64,000 nt of DNA, taken from contig JAXHLR010000006.1 in assembly GCA_034521975.1 (NCBI GenBank), forward strand, positions 248,001 to 312,000, given 5' to 3'. The position numbers and the translations under genes were made by a program. Each line of letters opens with the position of its first letter. Within the stretch, counting starts at the first letter, position 1. Shown in pieces: positions 39,913-48,581 of the stretch. The notes under the pieces are model-generated. The model was not told the origin of the DNA. It searched no databases and worked only from the letters and a program-made list of their open reading frames with translations. This DNA comes from Acidimicrobiales bacterium. Its GTDB lineage: Bacteria > Actinomycetota > Acidimicrobiia > Acidimicrobiales > SKKL01.

Positions 39913-40803
39913 TCAGCGCAGGCGGCGGGCGTTGGCGTCGAGCACGGGGGCGTCGGTGTGGAGGAGCTCGGCGAGGACCTCGACACCATCGACCAGTCTC
40001 GGCCCGGGACGGGAGAAGTGGGCGTTGCCGTCGACGGAGTAGAACCGTTCGGCGCCCGCCAGCTCGGGCCGGTCGACCAGCGATGCCGCCTGCTCGGTGG
40101 CGCCGTCGAGATCGAACCCGCAAGGGGCGAAGACGACCACGTCGGGGGCGACCGCGGCGATCTCGTCCCAGGACAAGGGGCGGGACCGATCGCCGGGGTC
40201 GGCCAGCAGACACTCGCCGCCGGCAGCGGCGACCATGTCCGGCACCCAGTGCCCAGCGCTGAAGGGCGGATCGGACCACTCGAGGACCAGTACCCGTGGC
40301 CGGACCAGCGTGGGGGTGCTCCGGCGGACCGCGTCCACCCGCTCACCGAGGTCGGCCATCAGCGCTGCGGCCTCGGCGTCGGTGCCGGTCGCGGCACCGA
40401 CCAGCCCGATCCCGGCGATGACATCGTCGAGGGTCGACGGGTCGAGGGAGAGCACCTCGGCGGTGCAGCCGACCACATCGAGCGCCGCCGTGACGTCGCC
40501 GGACGGCACGGCACAGACCCGGCACAGGTCCTGGGCGAGGATGAGGTCGGGGGCGATCGCCTGGATGCGGTCGCGGTCGAGGGTGTAGATCGACTCGCCC
40601 GCGTCGACCATGGAGCCCACCTCCCGATCGATCGCCCCCGCGTCGCCCGAGCCGTTGGTGGTCAGGTTGGTGCCCGACACGATCGGGACCTGGAGGGCCT
40701 CGACCGGGTGGTCGCACTCGAAGGTGCGACCCTCGAGCTGGTCGCCGAGACCCAGGGCGAACGCGATCTCGGTGGCCGACGGCAGCAGTGACACGATCTT
40801 CAT
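39913..40803 (-). CDS. BtuF/FhuD-like periplasmic-binding-fold protein without signal peptide
   Basis: 296 aa type III substrate-binding fold: KIVSLLPSATEIAFALGLGDQL, EAIYTLDRD-like helix (GESIYTLDRDRIQAI), PDLILAQDLCRVCAV, VLEWSDPPFSAGHWVPDM and VVFAPCGFDL. These are typical of the cobalamin-binding-protein group. There is no lipobox or signal sequence and no transporter gene nearby, so it may be a cytoplasmic corrinoid or metal binder rather than an ABC receptor. ATG at 40803. Confidence 0.78.
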   Translation of the reverse strand: MKIVSLLPSATEIAFALGLGDQLEGRTFECDHPVEALQVPIVSGTNLTTNGSGDAGAIDREVGSMVDAGESIYTLDRDRIQAIAPDLILAQDLCRVCAVPSGDVTAALDVVGCTAEVLSLDPSTLDDVIAGIGLVGAATGTDAEAAALMADLGERVDAVRRSTPTLVRPRVLVLEWSDPPFSAGHWVPDMVAAAGGECLLADPGDRSRPLSWDEIAAVAPDVVVFAPCGFDLDGATEQAASLVDRPELAGAERFYSVDGNAHFSRPGPRLVDGVEVLAELLHTDAPVLDANARRLR

Positions 40804-40876
40804 GTGTCCACTATCGCCGACAGCGGGCCCGGACCGGGACCGTGGCGCGAGGTGGCATACTGGCGCGTCCACACCA

Positions 40877-40948
40877 GCCCTCGTAGCTCAGCGGATAGAG
40901 CATCGGCCTCCGGAGCCGTGTGCGCAGGTTCGAGTCCTGCCGAGGGCG
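40877..40948 (+). tRNA. tRNA-Arg (anticodon CCG)
   Basis: Cloverleaf seen directly. Acceptor GCCCTCG pairs with CGAGGGC; D-arm GCTC/GAGC; anticodon stem TCGGC/GCCGT (one U-U at the base) with loop CTCCGGA giving CCG; T-arm GCAGG-TTCGAGT-CCTGC; discriminator G, no encoded CCA. A CATACT -10-like box lies about 20 nt upstream. Confidence 0.95.
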
Positions 40949-40966
40949 CCCCGCACAACCCCCGAT

Positions 40967-40990
40967 GGGGAACCCGTCTGGGGGTTCCTC
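40967..40990 (+). terminator. Hairpin after tRNA-Arg, likely terminator
   Basis: GGGGAACCC and GGGTTCCTC pair over nine positions (one G-U) around a 6-nt loop, 19 nt past the tRNA end. No T-run follows, as is usual for actinobacterial terminators. It would end the tRNA transcript before the convergent flavoprotein gene. Confidence 0.5.
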
Positions 40991-41032
40991 CGATGTGTGC
41001 CCGCACGGGACGGCACGGTGATCGGTGGCTGG

Positions 41033-41452
41033 TCAGTCCCTCGCCATTCCGTAGATGCGGGTCACGGGCACGCGCACCACGAGTCTCCGGTCGCGCACCA
41101 TCGACGCCCGGTAGTCGTCCCAGTCGGGGTGCTCGCCCCGCATCGCCCGGTACAGGGCCACCAGCTCCTCGACGGTGTCGTCGGCGGGATCGGCCGCCAC
41201 CGGGGAGAGCTCGGCGTCGCCCTCGACGACCGCGTAGGACCAGAAGTCGTCGCTGGTCACGTGCAGGCTCGCCCTGGGGTCGCGCCGCAGGTTCTTGGTC
41301 TTGGCCCTGCCGTCGGTCACCGAGATGCGGACGACATCGTCGGCCACCGCGTAGATGATGTTGGACAGCTGTGGTCGCCCGTCCCGCTTCAAGGTGACCA
41401 GCACCCCCTTCTGGTTCGACTCCAGCAGCCGGCGCAGCGCAGCATCGGACAT
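41033..41452 (-). CDS. PPOX-class F420-dependent oxidoreductase / pyridoxamine oxidase-like
   Basis: 139 aa split-barrel flavin-binding fold: LLESNQKGVLVTLKRDGRPQLSN, RISVTDGRAKTKNLRRDPRASLHV, and the C-terminal RDRRLVVRVPVTRIYG. Length and motifs match the TIGR03618-type PPOX proteins that bind F420 or a flavin. ATG preceded by AGGAGG. Small-molecule substrate unknown. Confidence 0.85.
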   Translation of the reverse strand: MSDAALRRLLESNQKGVLVTLKRDGRPQLSNIIYAVADDVVRISVTDGRAKTKNLRRDPRASLHVTSDDFWSYAVVEGDAELSPVAADPADDTVEELVALYRAMRGEHPDWDDYRASMVRDRRLVVRVPVTRIYGMARD

Positions 41453-41560
41453 GTCGCCCTCCTCATGACGGTCCCGACTCGATGCTATGGGGCGCGGACC
41501 CAAGAGCGCGGCGACGGATTCGGTGGCATGGGCCCGCCCGTCGCGCTCTACGGTGTCGAC

Positions 41561-42352
41561 GTGAACGATGACGCCCTGTACCTGCCCGACGGCGATCACT
41601 TCGTCCCGACCCCGCTCACCACCGGCCCGTGGGACGAGCGGGCCCAGCACGGGGGCGCACCCGCCGCCCTGCTCACCCGCTGCCTCGAGGCGACCGAGAC
41701 GCCCGGTCCGATGTCGATCGCCCGTCTGACCTTCGAGCTGATGCGTCCGGTGCCCCTCAGCCCGCTGCGGGTCACGACCCAGGTGCTGCGCCCCGGGCGC
41801 AAGGTCCAGCTCATCGAGGCGTCGCTGTGGTCCGAGGACACCGAGATGATGCGGGCCACAGCGCTGCGCATCCGCACGGCGGACCTGCCGGTGCCCGAGG
41901 ACACGGTGCCGACAGACCCGCTCCCGCCGGGGCCCGAGCACGGCGAGGTGCTCGAGTTCCCCGCCCAGCGCCACGAGGGACCCACCTTCCACCGCGACGC
42001 CAACGACATCCGCTTCGTCGACGGCGGGTTCGACCGCCCCGGGCCTGCCGCCGCCTGGATCAGGCTCCAGGTCCCGGTCGTGGGCGGCGAGGAGACCCTG
42101 CCGACCGCACGACTCGCCGGCGCAGCCGACTTCGGCAACGGGCTCTCCTGGTCGCTCCCCCGCACCGGATGGATCTTCATCAACCCCGACCTCACCGTGC
42201 ACCTGGTCCGACCGCCGACCGGTGAGTGGGTGTGCCTGAGGTCGATCACCCACCCCGGCCACGACGGCATCGGCCTCGCCGAGAGCGCGCTCTACGACCA
42301 GCGGGGCCGCATCGGCCGGTCGGTGCAGAGCCTGCTGCTCGACCGGCTCTGA
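41561..42352 (+). CDS. Acyl-CoA thioesterase family protein (double hotdog)
   Basis: 263 aa. The PDGDHFVPTPLTTGPWDERAQHGGAPAALL region (shown here for recognition only in pieces: GPWDERAQHGG) is the typical start of actinobacterial thioesterase-like proteins. The first hotdog has RLTFELMRPVPLSPL, and a second hotdog ends LESALYDQRG-like (GLAESALYDQRGRIGRS). GTG at 41561 gives the family N-terminus; an ATG at 41528 would add 11 residues. Hydrolyses acyl-CoA by homology. Confidence 0.78.
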   Translation: MNDDALYLPDGDHFVPTPLTTGPWDERAQHGGAPAALLTRCLEATETPGPMSIARLTFELMRPVPLSPLRVTTQVLRPGRKVQLIEASLWSEDTEMMRATALRIRTADLPVPEDTVPTDPLPPGPEHGEVLEFPAQRHEGPTFHRDANDIRFVDGGFDRPGPAAAWIRLQVPVVGGEETLPTARLAGAADFGNGLSWSLPRTGWIFINPDLTVHLVRPPTGEWVCLRSITHPGHDGIGLAESALYDQRGRIGRSVQSLLLDRL

Positions 42353-42394
42353 CCGCTGAGGTCCCACCGGCTGACATCGACCCGGGGCGGCGGC

Positions 42395-43195
42395 TCAGCC
42401 CACCTGGGTGTGCTGGGCCCCGTCGACCGGCAGCACCACCCCGCTGATGAAGCGGGCCTCGTCTGACGCGAGGAACAGCGCCGCGTAGGCAACGTCCCAG
42501 GCGGTGCCCTGGTGACCCAGCGGCACCCGCCCGGCGCGGGCATCGGCCAGCTGTTCGCGCGGTCGGCCGCTCGCCCGGGCGGCGGCGTCGACCGCCATCG
42601 GGGTATCCATCAACCCCGGCATGATCGCGTTGGCGCGGATGCCGTGGCGGGCGTTGCCCGACGCCAGTGACTGGGTCAGCGCGTTCACGCCCGCCTTCGA
42701 GATCTTGTAGGCGGTGAGGCTGTTGGCCGCCATGATCGCCGCGGTGGACGAGATGTTGACGATCGAGCCGCCACCCTGCTCGCGCATCACCGGCACCACG
42801 TGCTTGCAGGTGAGCCACATGGCCTTGAGGTTCACGTTCATGATCCGGTCCCAGACCTCGGACTCGAGCCGGACCGGGCTGGCGTCGCCCGCGCCGATCC
42901 CCACGTTGTTGTGAAGGATGTCGATGCCGCCGAGCCGCTCCCGGGCCTCGCCCACCAGGCGGACACAGGCGTCCTCGGAGCTGATGTCGGCCTCGATCAC
43001 CTCGGCCCGACCGCCCTCGTCGGTGACCATCTGCGCGGTCTCCTCGGCCGAGTCGGCCCGACGGTCCACCACCGCCACGTGAGCCCCCTCGCGCGCGAAC
43101 ACCAGCGCGGTGGCCCGACCGTTGCCGATGGTCTCGCCCGGGGTCTGCCCCGCCCCGACCACCACTGCCCGCTTGCCGTCGAGACGTCCGGTCAC
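42395..43195 (-). CDS. Short-chain dehydrogenase/reductase
   Basis: 266 aa Rossmann SDR. Nucleotide loop VVVGAGQTPGETIGNGRA (a longer variant of TGxxxGxG), ADISSEDA, HNNVGIG, catalytic Ser in IVNISSTAA and YKISK for Tyr-Lys. The C-terminal SDEARFISGVVLPVDG is standard for NAD(P)-dependent dehydrogenases with a catabolic role. GTG start. Substrate unknown. Confidence 0.9.
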   Translation of the reverse strand: MTGRLDGKRAVVVGAGQTPGETIGNGRATALVFAREGAHVAVVDRRADSAEETAQMVTDEGGRAEVIEADISSEDACVRLVGEARERLGGIDILHNNVGIGAGDASPVRLESEVWDRIMNVNLKAMWLTCKHVVPVMREQGGGSIVNISSTAAIMAANSLTAYKISKAGVNALTQSLASGNARHGIRANAIMPGLMDTPMAVDAAARASGRPREQLADARAGRVPLGHQGTAWDVAYAALFLASDEARFISGVVLPVDGAQHTQVG

Positions 43196-43259
43196 GCCGT
43201 CTTCCCCCCTGCTCGATCCGGCGTCACCCTACGGAGCCTGCGGCGGTAGCGTCCAGCGG

Positions 43260-43796
43260 ATGAACGGGGACCGCGACCACGCCCGGCGCCTGCTGGGCGT
43301 CGACGCCGAAGCCGATGCCGACGAGCTGCGCCAGGCCTACCGGGCCCTGATGCGCCGGCACCACCCCGACATGGCGTCCGACGACCCGGCGGCGACCTCC
43401 CGGGCGGCCGCCCTCGCCAGCGCCTACGCCCTGTTGAGCACGCCCACCACCGAGGCGCCGGCTCCTCCTCCACCACCGGGACCCGACCGCCCGCCGGCGA
43501 CGAGCGTGCGAGCCGACGGAGCGGTCCTTGTCGAGGCTCCCGGCAACGAGACCTTCCTACGGGTGCTCGACGCGCTCGAGACCATCGGTGACGTCACCTA
43601 CCGCGACCGCGCCGGCGGCTACCTCCAGGCGATCGTCCAACCGGCCGACGCCCCGCTGTGCACCATGGTGGTGGCCATCGAGCCTCGCAGCATCGACACC
43701 ATGGTGCTGGTCTCGCTCGACTCGATGGACAGCGAGGCCGCGCCGGAGGTGGACCCGATCCTGCACGAGCTGGCGCGCCGGATCGCCGGAGCCTGA
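43260..43796 (+). CDS. J-domain protein
   Basis: 178 aa. An N-terminal J-domain of about 60 residues (RRLLGVDAEADADELRQAYR then the HPD in RRHHPDMASDD) is followed by a Pro-rich linker and a C-terminal alpha/beta domain (FLRVLDALETIGDVTY, MVVAIEPRSIDTMVLVSLDS). It lacks G/F and zinc regions, so it is a specialised Hsp70 co-chaperone. ATG overlaps nothing; no strong ribosome site. Confidence 0.82.
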   Translation: MNGDRDHARRLLGVDAEADADELRQAYRALMRRHHPDMASDDPAATSRAAALASAYALLSTPTTEAPAPPPPPGPDRPPATSVRADGAVLVEAPGNETFLRVLDALETIGDVTYRDRAGGYLQAIVQPADAPLCTMVVAIEPRSIDTMVLVSLDSMDSEAAPEVDPILHELARRIAGA

Positions 43797-43815
43797 ACGG
43801 GCGACCACACCCGGT

Positions 43816-45315
43816 TCATTCCCGTTCGCGGAGGTGGGACTTCTGGATCTTGCCCGTCCCGCCCTTGGGCAGTTCGTCGACGAACATCCAGTGCTTGGGC
43901 ACCTTGAACCCCGCGAGCCGCTCGCGCACCCACCGGCCGAGCTCGTCCTCCTCGGCGGTCGACCCCGGCCGCAAGGCCACCCATGCCTTCACCGCCTCGC
44001 CCCACCGCTGGTCGGGCACGCCCACGACCGCCACCTCGACCACGTCGGGGTGGGCGGCGATGGCCTTCTCGACCTGGACCGATGACACGTTCTCGCCGCC
44101 GGAGACGATGATGTCCTTCTTGCGGTCGACGATGGTGAGGTACCCGTCGGGATCGACGGTGGCCACATCCCCGGTGCGCAGCCACCCGCCGCGAAGCGCC
44201 TCGGCGGTCTCCTCCGGGCGGTTCCAGTAGCCCTCCATCACGTGGTTCGAGCGGGCGACGATCTCACCGGCGGTCACCCCGTCCCACGGCACCTCCTCGT
44301 CGCGCTCGTCGAAGACCCGCACGTCGGCGCCCAGGATCGGCAGGCCGGTGGTGGCCCGCCTCTCGCGGGACGGTGGCTCGCCCGGCTTGTCGAGCGACCG
44401 GGTGAGGGTGGGCGACGACTCGGTCATCCCGTAGCCGCTGATGGCGATGCAGCCGAACGCCTCCTCGAGCTCGGCCAGCAGCTCGGGACCCGACGGCGCA
44501 CCGCCGACCGAGACCTGGTTCACCGACGAGGTGTCGGTGGTCGCCATCGCGGGATGGTCGAGCAGGGTGCGGGCCATGGTCGGGACGAGGAACAGGCGGG
44601 TGACCGCCTCGGCCTCGATCAGGTGCAGCACCTGCTCAGGGTCGAAGCGGTGCAGCATGATGTGCACCCCGCCGAGCCCGGTCAGGTAGTGCGGTGTCCC
44701 CCATCCGTTGACGTGGAACAGGGGGATCGTGTGCAGCACCACGTCGTCGCCGCCGATGCCGTTGGTGAGCGCCGAGTGGATCGCGTGCAGGTAGAGCGAG
44801 CGGTGGGTGAGCAGCACCCCTTTGGGGTCACCGGTGGAACCGGAGGTGTAGAACAGCTCGGCGACGCTCGACTCGTCGGTGACCGGCGAGTCGAGCAACT
44901 CGTCGGACTGGCGGGCCAGCAGCGCCTCGTACTCGTCGCCGATCAGGACCGTGGGCACTCGATGGTGCGGATCGACCTGGTCCGGGTGCCGGAACAGGAC
45001 CACCGCGCCCGAGTCGTCGAGGCAGAACCGCAGTTCGGGTGCCGACATCCGGATGTTGAGCGGCAGCAGGGTTCCCCCGGCGAGCAGCACCCCGAAGTAG
45101 GCCTCGAGCAGCTCCGAGGTGTTGCCGCACAGCCATGCGACCCGATCGCCGGGAGCGATCCCGATCTCGTCCCGCAGCGCCCGGCCGAGGCGATGACAGC
45201 GCGCAGCGACGTCACGATAGGTGCGGCGAATCTCCCCGTCGACGACACCCACCCGGTCGGGGAACAGGCGCCGGGCGCGTTCGAGCAGGTCGAGGGGCGT
45301 GAGAGGGAGCTCCAT
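43816..45315 (-). CDS. Acyl-CoA synthetase (AMP-forming, ANL superfamily)
   Basis: 499 aa. P-loop FYTSGSTGDPKGVLLTHRS, A4/A5 region ISGYGMTESSPT, TGDVATVDPDGYL, the hinge DRKKDIIVSGGENVSS and the C-terminal adenylation lysine in LPKGGTGKIQKSHL. Activates a carboxylic acid to its CoA thioester via acyl-AMP. The size is that of medium/long-chain fatty or aromatic acid ligases. ATG start; divergent from cobA. Confidence 0.92.
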   Translation of the reverse strand: MELPLTPLDLLERARRLFPDRVGVVDGEIRRTYRDVAARCHRLGRALRDEIGIAPGDRVAWLCGNTSELLEAYFGVLLAGGTLLPLNIRMSAPELRFCLDDSGAVVLFRHPDQVDPHHRVPTVLIGDEYEALLARQSDELLDSPVTDESSVAELFYTSGSTGDPKGVLLTHRSLYLHAIHSALTNGIGGDDVVLHTIPLFHVNGWGTPHYLTGLGGVHIMLHRFDPEQVLHLIEAEAVTRLFLVPTMARTLLDHPAMATTDTSSVNQVSVGGAPSGPELLAELEEAFGCIAISGYGMTESSPTLTRSLDKPGEPPSRERRATTGLPILGADVRVFDERDEEVPWDGVTAGEIVARSNHVMEGYWNRPEETAEALRGGWLRTGDVATVDPDGYLTIVDRKKDIIVSGGENVSSVQVEKAIAAHPDVVEVAVVGVPDQRWGEAVKAWVALRPGSTAEEDELGRWVRERLAGFKVPKHWMFVDELPKGGTGKIQKSHLRERE

Positions 45316-45358
45316 CCGGCAAGAATGGCAGGATGCAGCCGATGGCCGGGACCACTCG

Positions 45359-46072
45359 ATGATCTACCTCGTTGGCGCCGGCCCGGGTGACCCCGGGCTG
45401 CTCACCGTGCGGGGCGCCGATCTGCTCCGCATCTGCGACGCGGTGGTCCACGACCGCCTGGCGGGCAGCGCCATCTTGGACCTGGCGCCGCCCACCGCCG
45501 AGCGGATCAACGTGGGGAAGGCGCCAGGCGAGGTGACCGTCGCCCAGGAGGACATCAACGAGCTGCTCGTCGAACGGGGTCGCGCCGGCCAGGACGTCGT
45601 GCGCCTCAAGGGCGGTGACCCGTTCGTGTTCGCCCGTGGCGGCGAGGAAGCGATGGCGCTCGCCCGCGCCGGCGTGGCCTTCGAGGTGGTGCCGGGGATC
45701 TCGTCGGCGCTGGCCGCGCCCGCTGCTGCGGGGGTTCCGCTCACGCTGCGCCACGAGGTGTTCTCGTTCACCGTCGTCACCGGCCACCAGTCGCCGGGTA
45801 GCGCCAGTCCGGTCGACTGGCGTGCCATCGCCGCCGCCGGAGGCACGATCGTGGTGCTCATGGCGGCGGCGCGCATCGCGAGCATCGCCACCGAGCTGAT
45901 CGAGGGTGGGCTCGCCGCCGACACCCCGGTCACCGCGGTCACCTGGGCCACGACCGACCGGCAGGAGACCACCCGGTCGACCCTTGCCGGGATCGGCGAC
46001 GCCGGGGTCGCGGCGCCGGCCACCTTCATCATCGGGGCCATGGCCGGTCTCGACATCACCGATCCCGGCTGA
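45359..46072 (+). CDS. cobA: Uroporphyrinogen-III C-methyltransferase
   Basis: 237 aa SUMT. Starts IYLVGAGPGDPGLLTVRGADLL, VVHDRL, the SAM-binding VVRLKGGDPFVFARGGEE and VVPGISSALAAPAAAGVPLT (split). Makes precorrin-2 from uroporphyrinogen III for sirohaem or corrinoids. It is a stand-alone methyltransferase, not CysG-like, and no other corrin genes are near. Only 43 nt separate it from the divergent ligase gene. Confidence 0.93.
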   Translation: MIYLVGAGPGDPGLLTVRGADLLRICDAVVHDRLAGSAILDLAPPTAERINVGKAPGEVTVAQEDINELLVERGRAGQDVVRLKGGDPFVFARGGEEAMALARAGVAFEVVPGISSALAAPAAAGVPLTLRHEVFSFTVVTGHQSPGSASPVDWRAIAAAGGTIVVLMAAARIASIATELIEGGLAADTPVTAVTWATTDRQETTRSTLAGIGDAGVAAPATFIIGAMAGLDITDPG

Positions 46073-46108
46073 GCACTGGCAGGATCACCACCGATGCTGG
46101 CGGGCCGG

Positions 46109-47770
46109 TCACGAGCTGCACGACAGCATCGAGCAGCCGACCTTGGTGCGCGCCCACTCGGGCCGGCGCTGGGAGAACCGCTCGCGACCGGGCTGCTCGT
46201 CGTAGGGGTTCCGGAGCGTGTCGTGCAGCTCGTGCAGCAGCGACAGGTCGCCGGCCTCGGCGGCGTCGATCGCCTCCTGGGCGAGGTAGTTGCGGAGCAC
46301 GAACCGCGGGTTGACCGCGTCCATGCGCCGCCGACGCTCGCTGTCGTCGAGACCGCCGGCGACCACCCGGTCTGACCACTGCCGGAGCCAGTCCACCAGC
46401 CCGGTCCGCACCTCGCCGGTGATGGACGCGGGGTCGTACCAGGCATCGGCCAGCGGAGCGAGAAGGTCGTCGTCGCCGACCTCGTCAGGGTCGCCGACCG
46501 GCACCTGGGCCAGATCACGGAAGAAGATCACCTGGTCGATCTCGGCCGAGGTGAGCACGCCGAACAGCGACTCGATCAGGGCCACGTCCGCCGCAGGATC
46601 GTCGCTCGGTCCGCCCCACCCGAGGCGTTCGGCCATCATCGCGAGGTACCGCTCGTGGTAGCGCTCGGCGAAGCGGTCGAGCCGCTCCTGGAGCGGTTCG
46701 GGCTGCTGGGTGAGGGTCACCAGCGCGTTGGCGAACTGCATCAGGTTCCACTGCGCGATCTGGGGTTGCGCGCCGTAGCGATAGCGACGCATCCCGGCGT
46801 CGGTGGTGTTGGGGGTCCACGCCGGATCGAAGTCCTCGAGCCACCCGTAGGGGCCGTAGTCGATGGTGAGCCCGAGCACCGACATGTTGTCGGTGTTGAG
46901 CACCCCGTGGACGAAGCCGACCCGCATCCAGTCGACGACGAGGCTGGCGGTGCGGTCGGCGACCTCGTCGAACCAGGCCGCCACCCGCTCCTCGAACGAG
47001 GCGCCGGTCTCGGCGGCGATGTGGGGAAACTCGAGCTCGAGGGTGGTGTCGATGAGTTGGCGGAGCAGGCTCAGCTCGCCCCGGGAGGCGGGAAGCTCGA
47101 AGGTGCCGAGGCGGGTGAACGACGGGCTGACCCGGCACACCACCGCGCCCGGTTCAGGGGCGGGATGTCCGTCATAGAGCACGTCACGAACGACCTGGTC
47201 GCCGGTGGCCACGAGCGAAAGCGCACGGGTGGTGGGGATGCCCAGGTGGTGCATGGCCTCGCTGCAGAGGTACTCGCGCAGCGATGAGCGCAGCACGGCC
47301 CGGCCGTCGGCGCCACGGGAGTAGGCAGTGGGGCCGGCCCCCTTGAGCTGCAGCGTCTGGTGGTCACCATGGCGGTCGCGGACCTCACCGAGCGAGATGG
47401 CGCGGCCGTCGCCGAGCTGGCCGGCCCAGTTGCCGAACTGGTGGCCGCCGTAGGCCTGGGCGTGAGGGTCGGCGCCGGCCGGCACCCGATTGCCGGAGAA
47501 CACCTGGGCGAAGTCGTCGGAGTCGGCCACGGCCGGATCGAGCCCGAGCAGATCGACGACCTCGGGCGACCAGGCCAGGGTGGTGGGCGCAGCGACCGGT
47601 GTGGGGCGAACCCTGGTGTAGGCCGCGCCCGAGACCTGTCGGGGGCGCACCTCGGTGCTGGGATCGGACGGCAGGGCGCGGGTCCAGCGGTTCGTGAACT
47701 CCAAGTCGTCGAGGTCGGTGATCGCCTCGTCGACCCCGGTTTCGGGACTGGTCGCACCGGTCGTGGTCAT
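46109..47770 (-). CDS. selO: SelO/YdiU protein adenylyltransferase
   Basis: 553 aa pseudokinase-fold AMPylase. DPHAQAYGGHQFGNWAGQLGDG (in part), LKGAGPTAYSRGADGRAVLRSS, GVLNTDNMSVLGLTIDYGPYG and the C-terminal CSMLSCSS, where eukaryotic SelO has selenocysteine and bacteria Cys. It attaches AMP to Ser/Thr/Tyr of redox enzymes under oxidative stress (known for E. coli YdiU/SelO). Follows the SDR gene by 50 nt. Confidence 0.93.
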   Translation of the reverse strand: MTTTGATSPETGVDEAITDLDDLEFTNRWTRALPSDPSTEVRPRQVSGAAYTRVRPTPVAAPTTLAWSPEVVDLLGLDPAVADSDDFAQVFSGNRVPAGADPHAQAYGGHQFGNWAGQLGDGRAISLGEVRDRHGDHQTLQLKGAGPTAYSRGADGRAVLRSSLREYLCSEAMHHLGIPTTRALSLVATGDQVVRDVLYDGHPAPEPGAVVCRVSPSFTRLGTFELPASRGELSLLRQLIDTTLELEFPHIAAETGASFEERVAAWFDEVADRTASLVVDWMRVGFVHGVLNTDNMSVLGLTIDYGPYGWLEDFDPAWTPNTTDAGMRRYRYGAQPQIAQWNLMQFANALVTLTQQPEPLQERLDRFAERYHERYLAMMAERLGWGGPSDDPAADVALIESLFGVLTSAEIDQVIFFRDLAQVPVGDPDEVGDDDLLAPLADAWYDPASITGEVRTGLVDWLRQWSDRVVAGGLDDSERRRRMDAVNPRFVLRNYLAQEAIDAAEAGDLSLLHELHDTLRNPYDEQPGRERFSQRRPEWARTKVGCSMLSCSS

Positions 47771-47820
47771 GCACTCGACGGTATCGGCCTCATCCGACCG
47801 GACCGACCCCCGCCGAGGGC

Positions 47821-48552
47821 TCAGCCGAAGACGTCGGGAGGTACCGGATTGTTCTCCTCGGTGGTCTCGGCTTCGACGAGGGCGACCATGGCGTCGACGA
47901 CCTCGACGGGGTCGCGCTGGTCGGTGGTGACGAAGTCGCGCACCATCTGGAACAGGTCGGTGGTGGGCGCCTGCAGGCTCTTGTCGCCGAACCACTCCCA
48001 CATGGCCTCGGCCATCCGGTCGTTGAACCCCGTCCCGTAGGGCCCGGGGTTGAGGAGGCAGACGTCGATGCCGAGCGGGGCGAGCTCGGCCCGCATCGTC
48101 TTGCCCATGGCCTCGAGCGCGTGCTTGGTCATGGCGTAGGGGCCGGTGGCGGGAGCGGTGATGCGCCCGGCGATGGAAGACACGATGATCACCCGGCCAG
48201 CGCCTCGGGGGATCATGCCGGCGAGCACTCGCTGGGTGATGGCGAGCGTGCCGAACACGTTGACCTCGAAGAGGTGGCGAACGATGTCGATCGGCACATC
48301 GGCCATCGGCCCGAACTGGCCTGCGCCGGCGTTGTCGATCAGGACGTCGATCTCCCAGCCATCGGCCTTGGCGACGTCGTCGGTGGTGATGTCGACCTTC
48401 TCGACCTGGAGCTGGGGGGCCTCGCCACCGAGGGCGTCGGCCTGGTCCTGGGTCTCGGTGGTGGCGATGACGTGGTGGCCACGGTCGGCGAGGGCGAGGG
48501 CGGCGCCCTGGCCGAACCCCGACCCTGCGCCGGTGATGAGCACGGTGGACAT
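47821..48552 (-). CDS. Short-chain dehydrogenase/reductase
   Basis: 243 aa classical SDR: VLITGAGSGFGQGAALALA (TGxxxGxG), DNAGAGQFG, catalytic Ser in IIVSSIAGR and PYAMTKHAL. The C-terminal half has LLNPGPYGTGFNDRM. ATG with AGAGGAG upstream. It lies between the amidase and selO genes on one strand. The substrate is not indicated. Confidence 0.9.
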   Translation of the reverse strand: MSTVLITGAGSGFGQGAALALADRGHHVIATTETQDQADALGGEAPQLQVEKVDITTDDVAKADGWEIDVLIDNAGAGQFGPMADVPIDIVRHLFEVNVFGTLAITQRVLAGMIPRGAGRVIIVSSIAGRITAPATGPYAMTKHALEAMGKTMRAELAPLGIDVCLLNPGPYGTGFNDRMAEAMWEWFGDKSLQAPTTDLFQMVRDFVTTDQRDPVEVVDAMVALVEAETTEENNPVPPDVFG

Positions 48553-48581
48553 GGGGAATCTCCTCTCTGCCAGCCGGTCGG

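Noticed and set aside
40877-40990. tRNA-Arg and the hairpin after it as an integration (att) site
   Set aside because: No integrase and no repeated tRNA 3' end was seen nearby; flanking genes are core chromosome.
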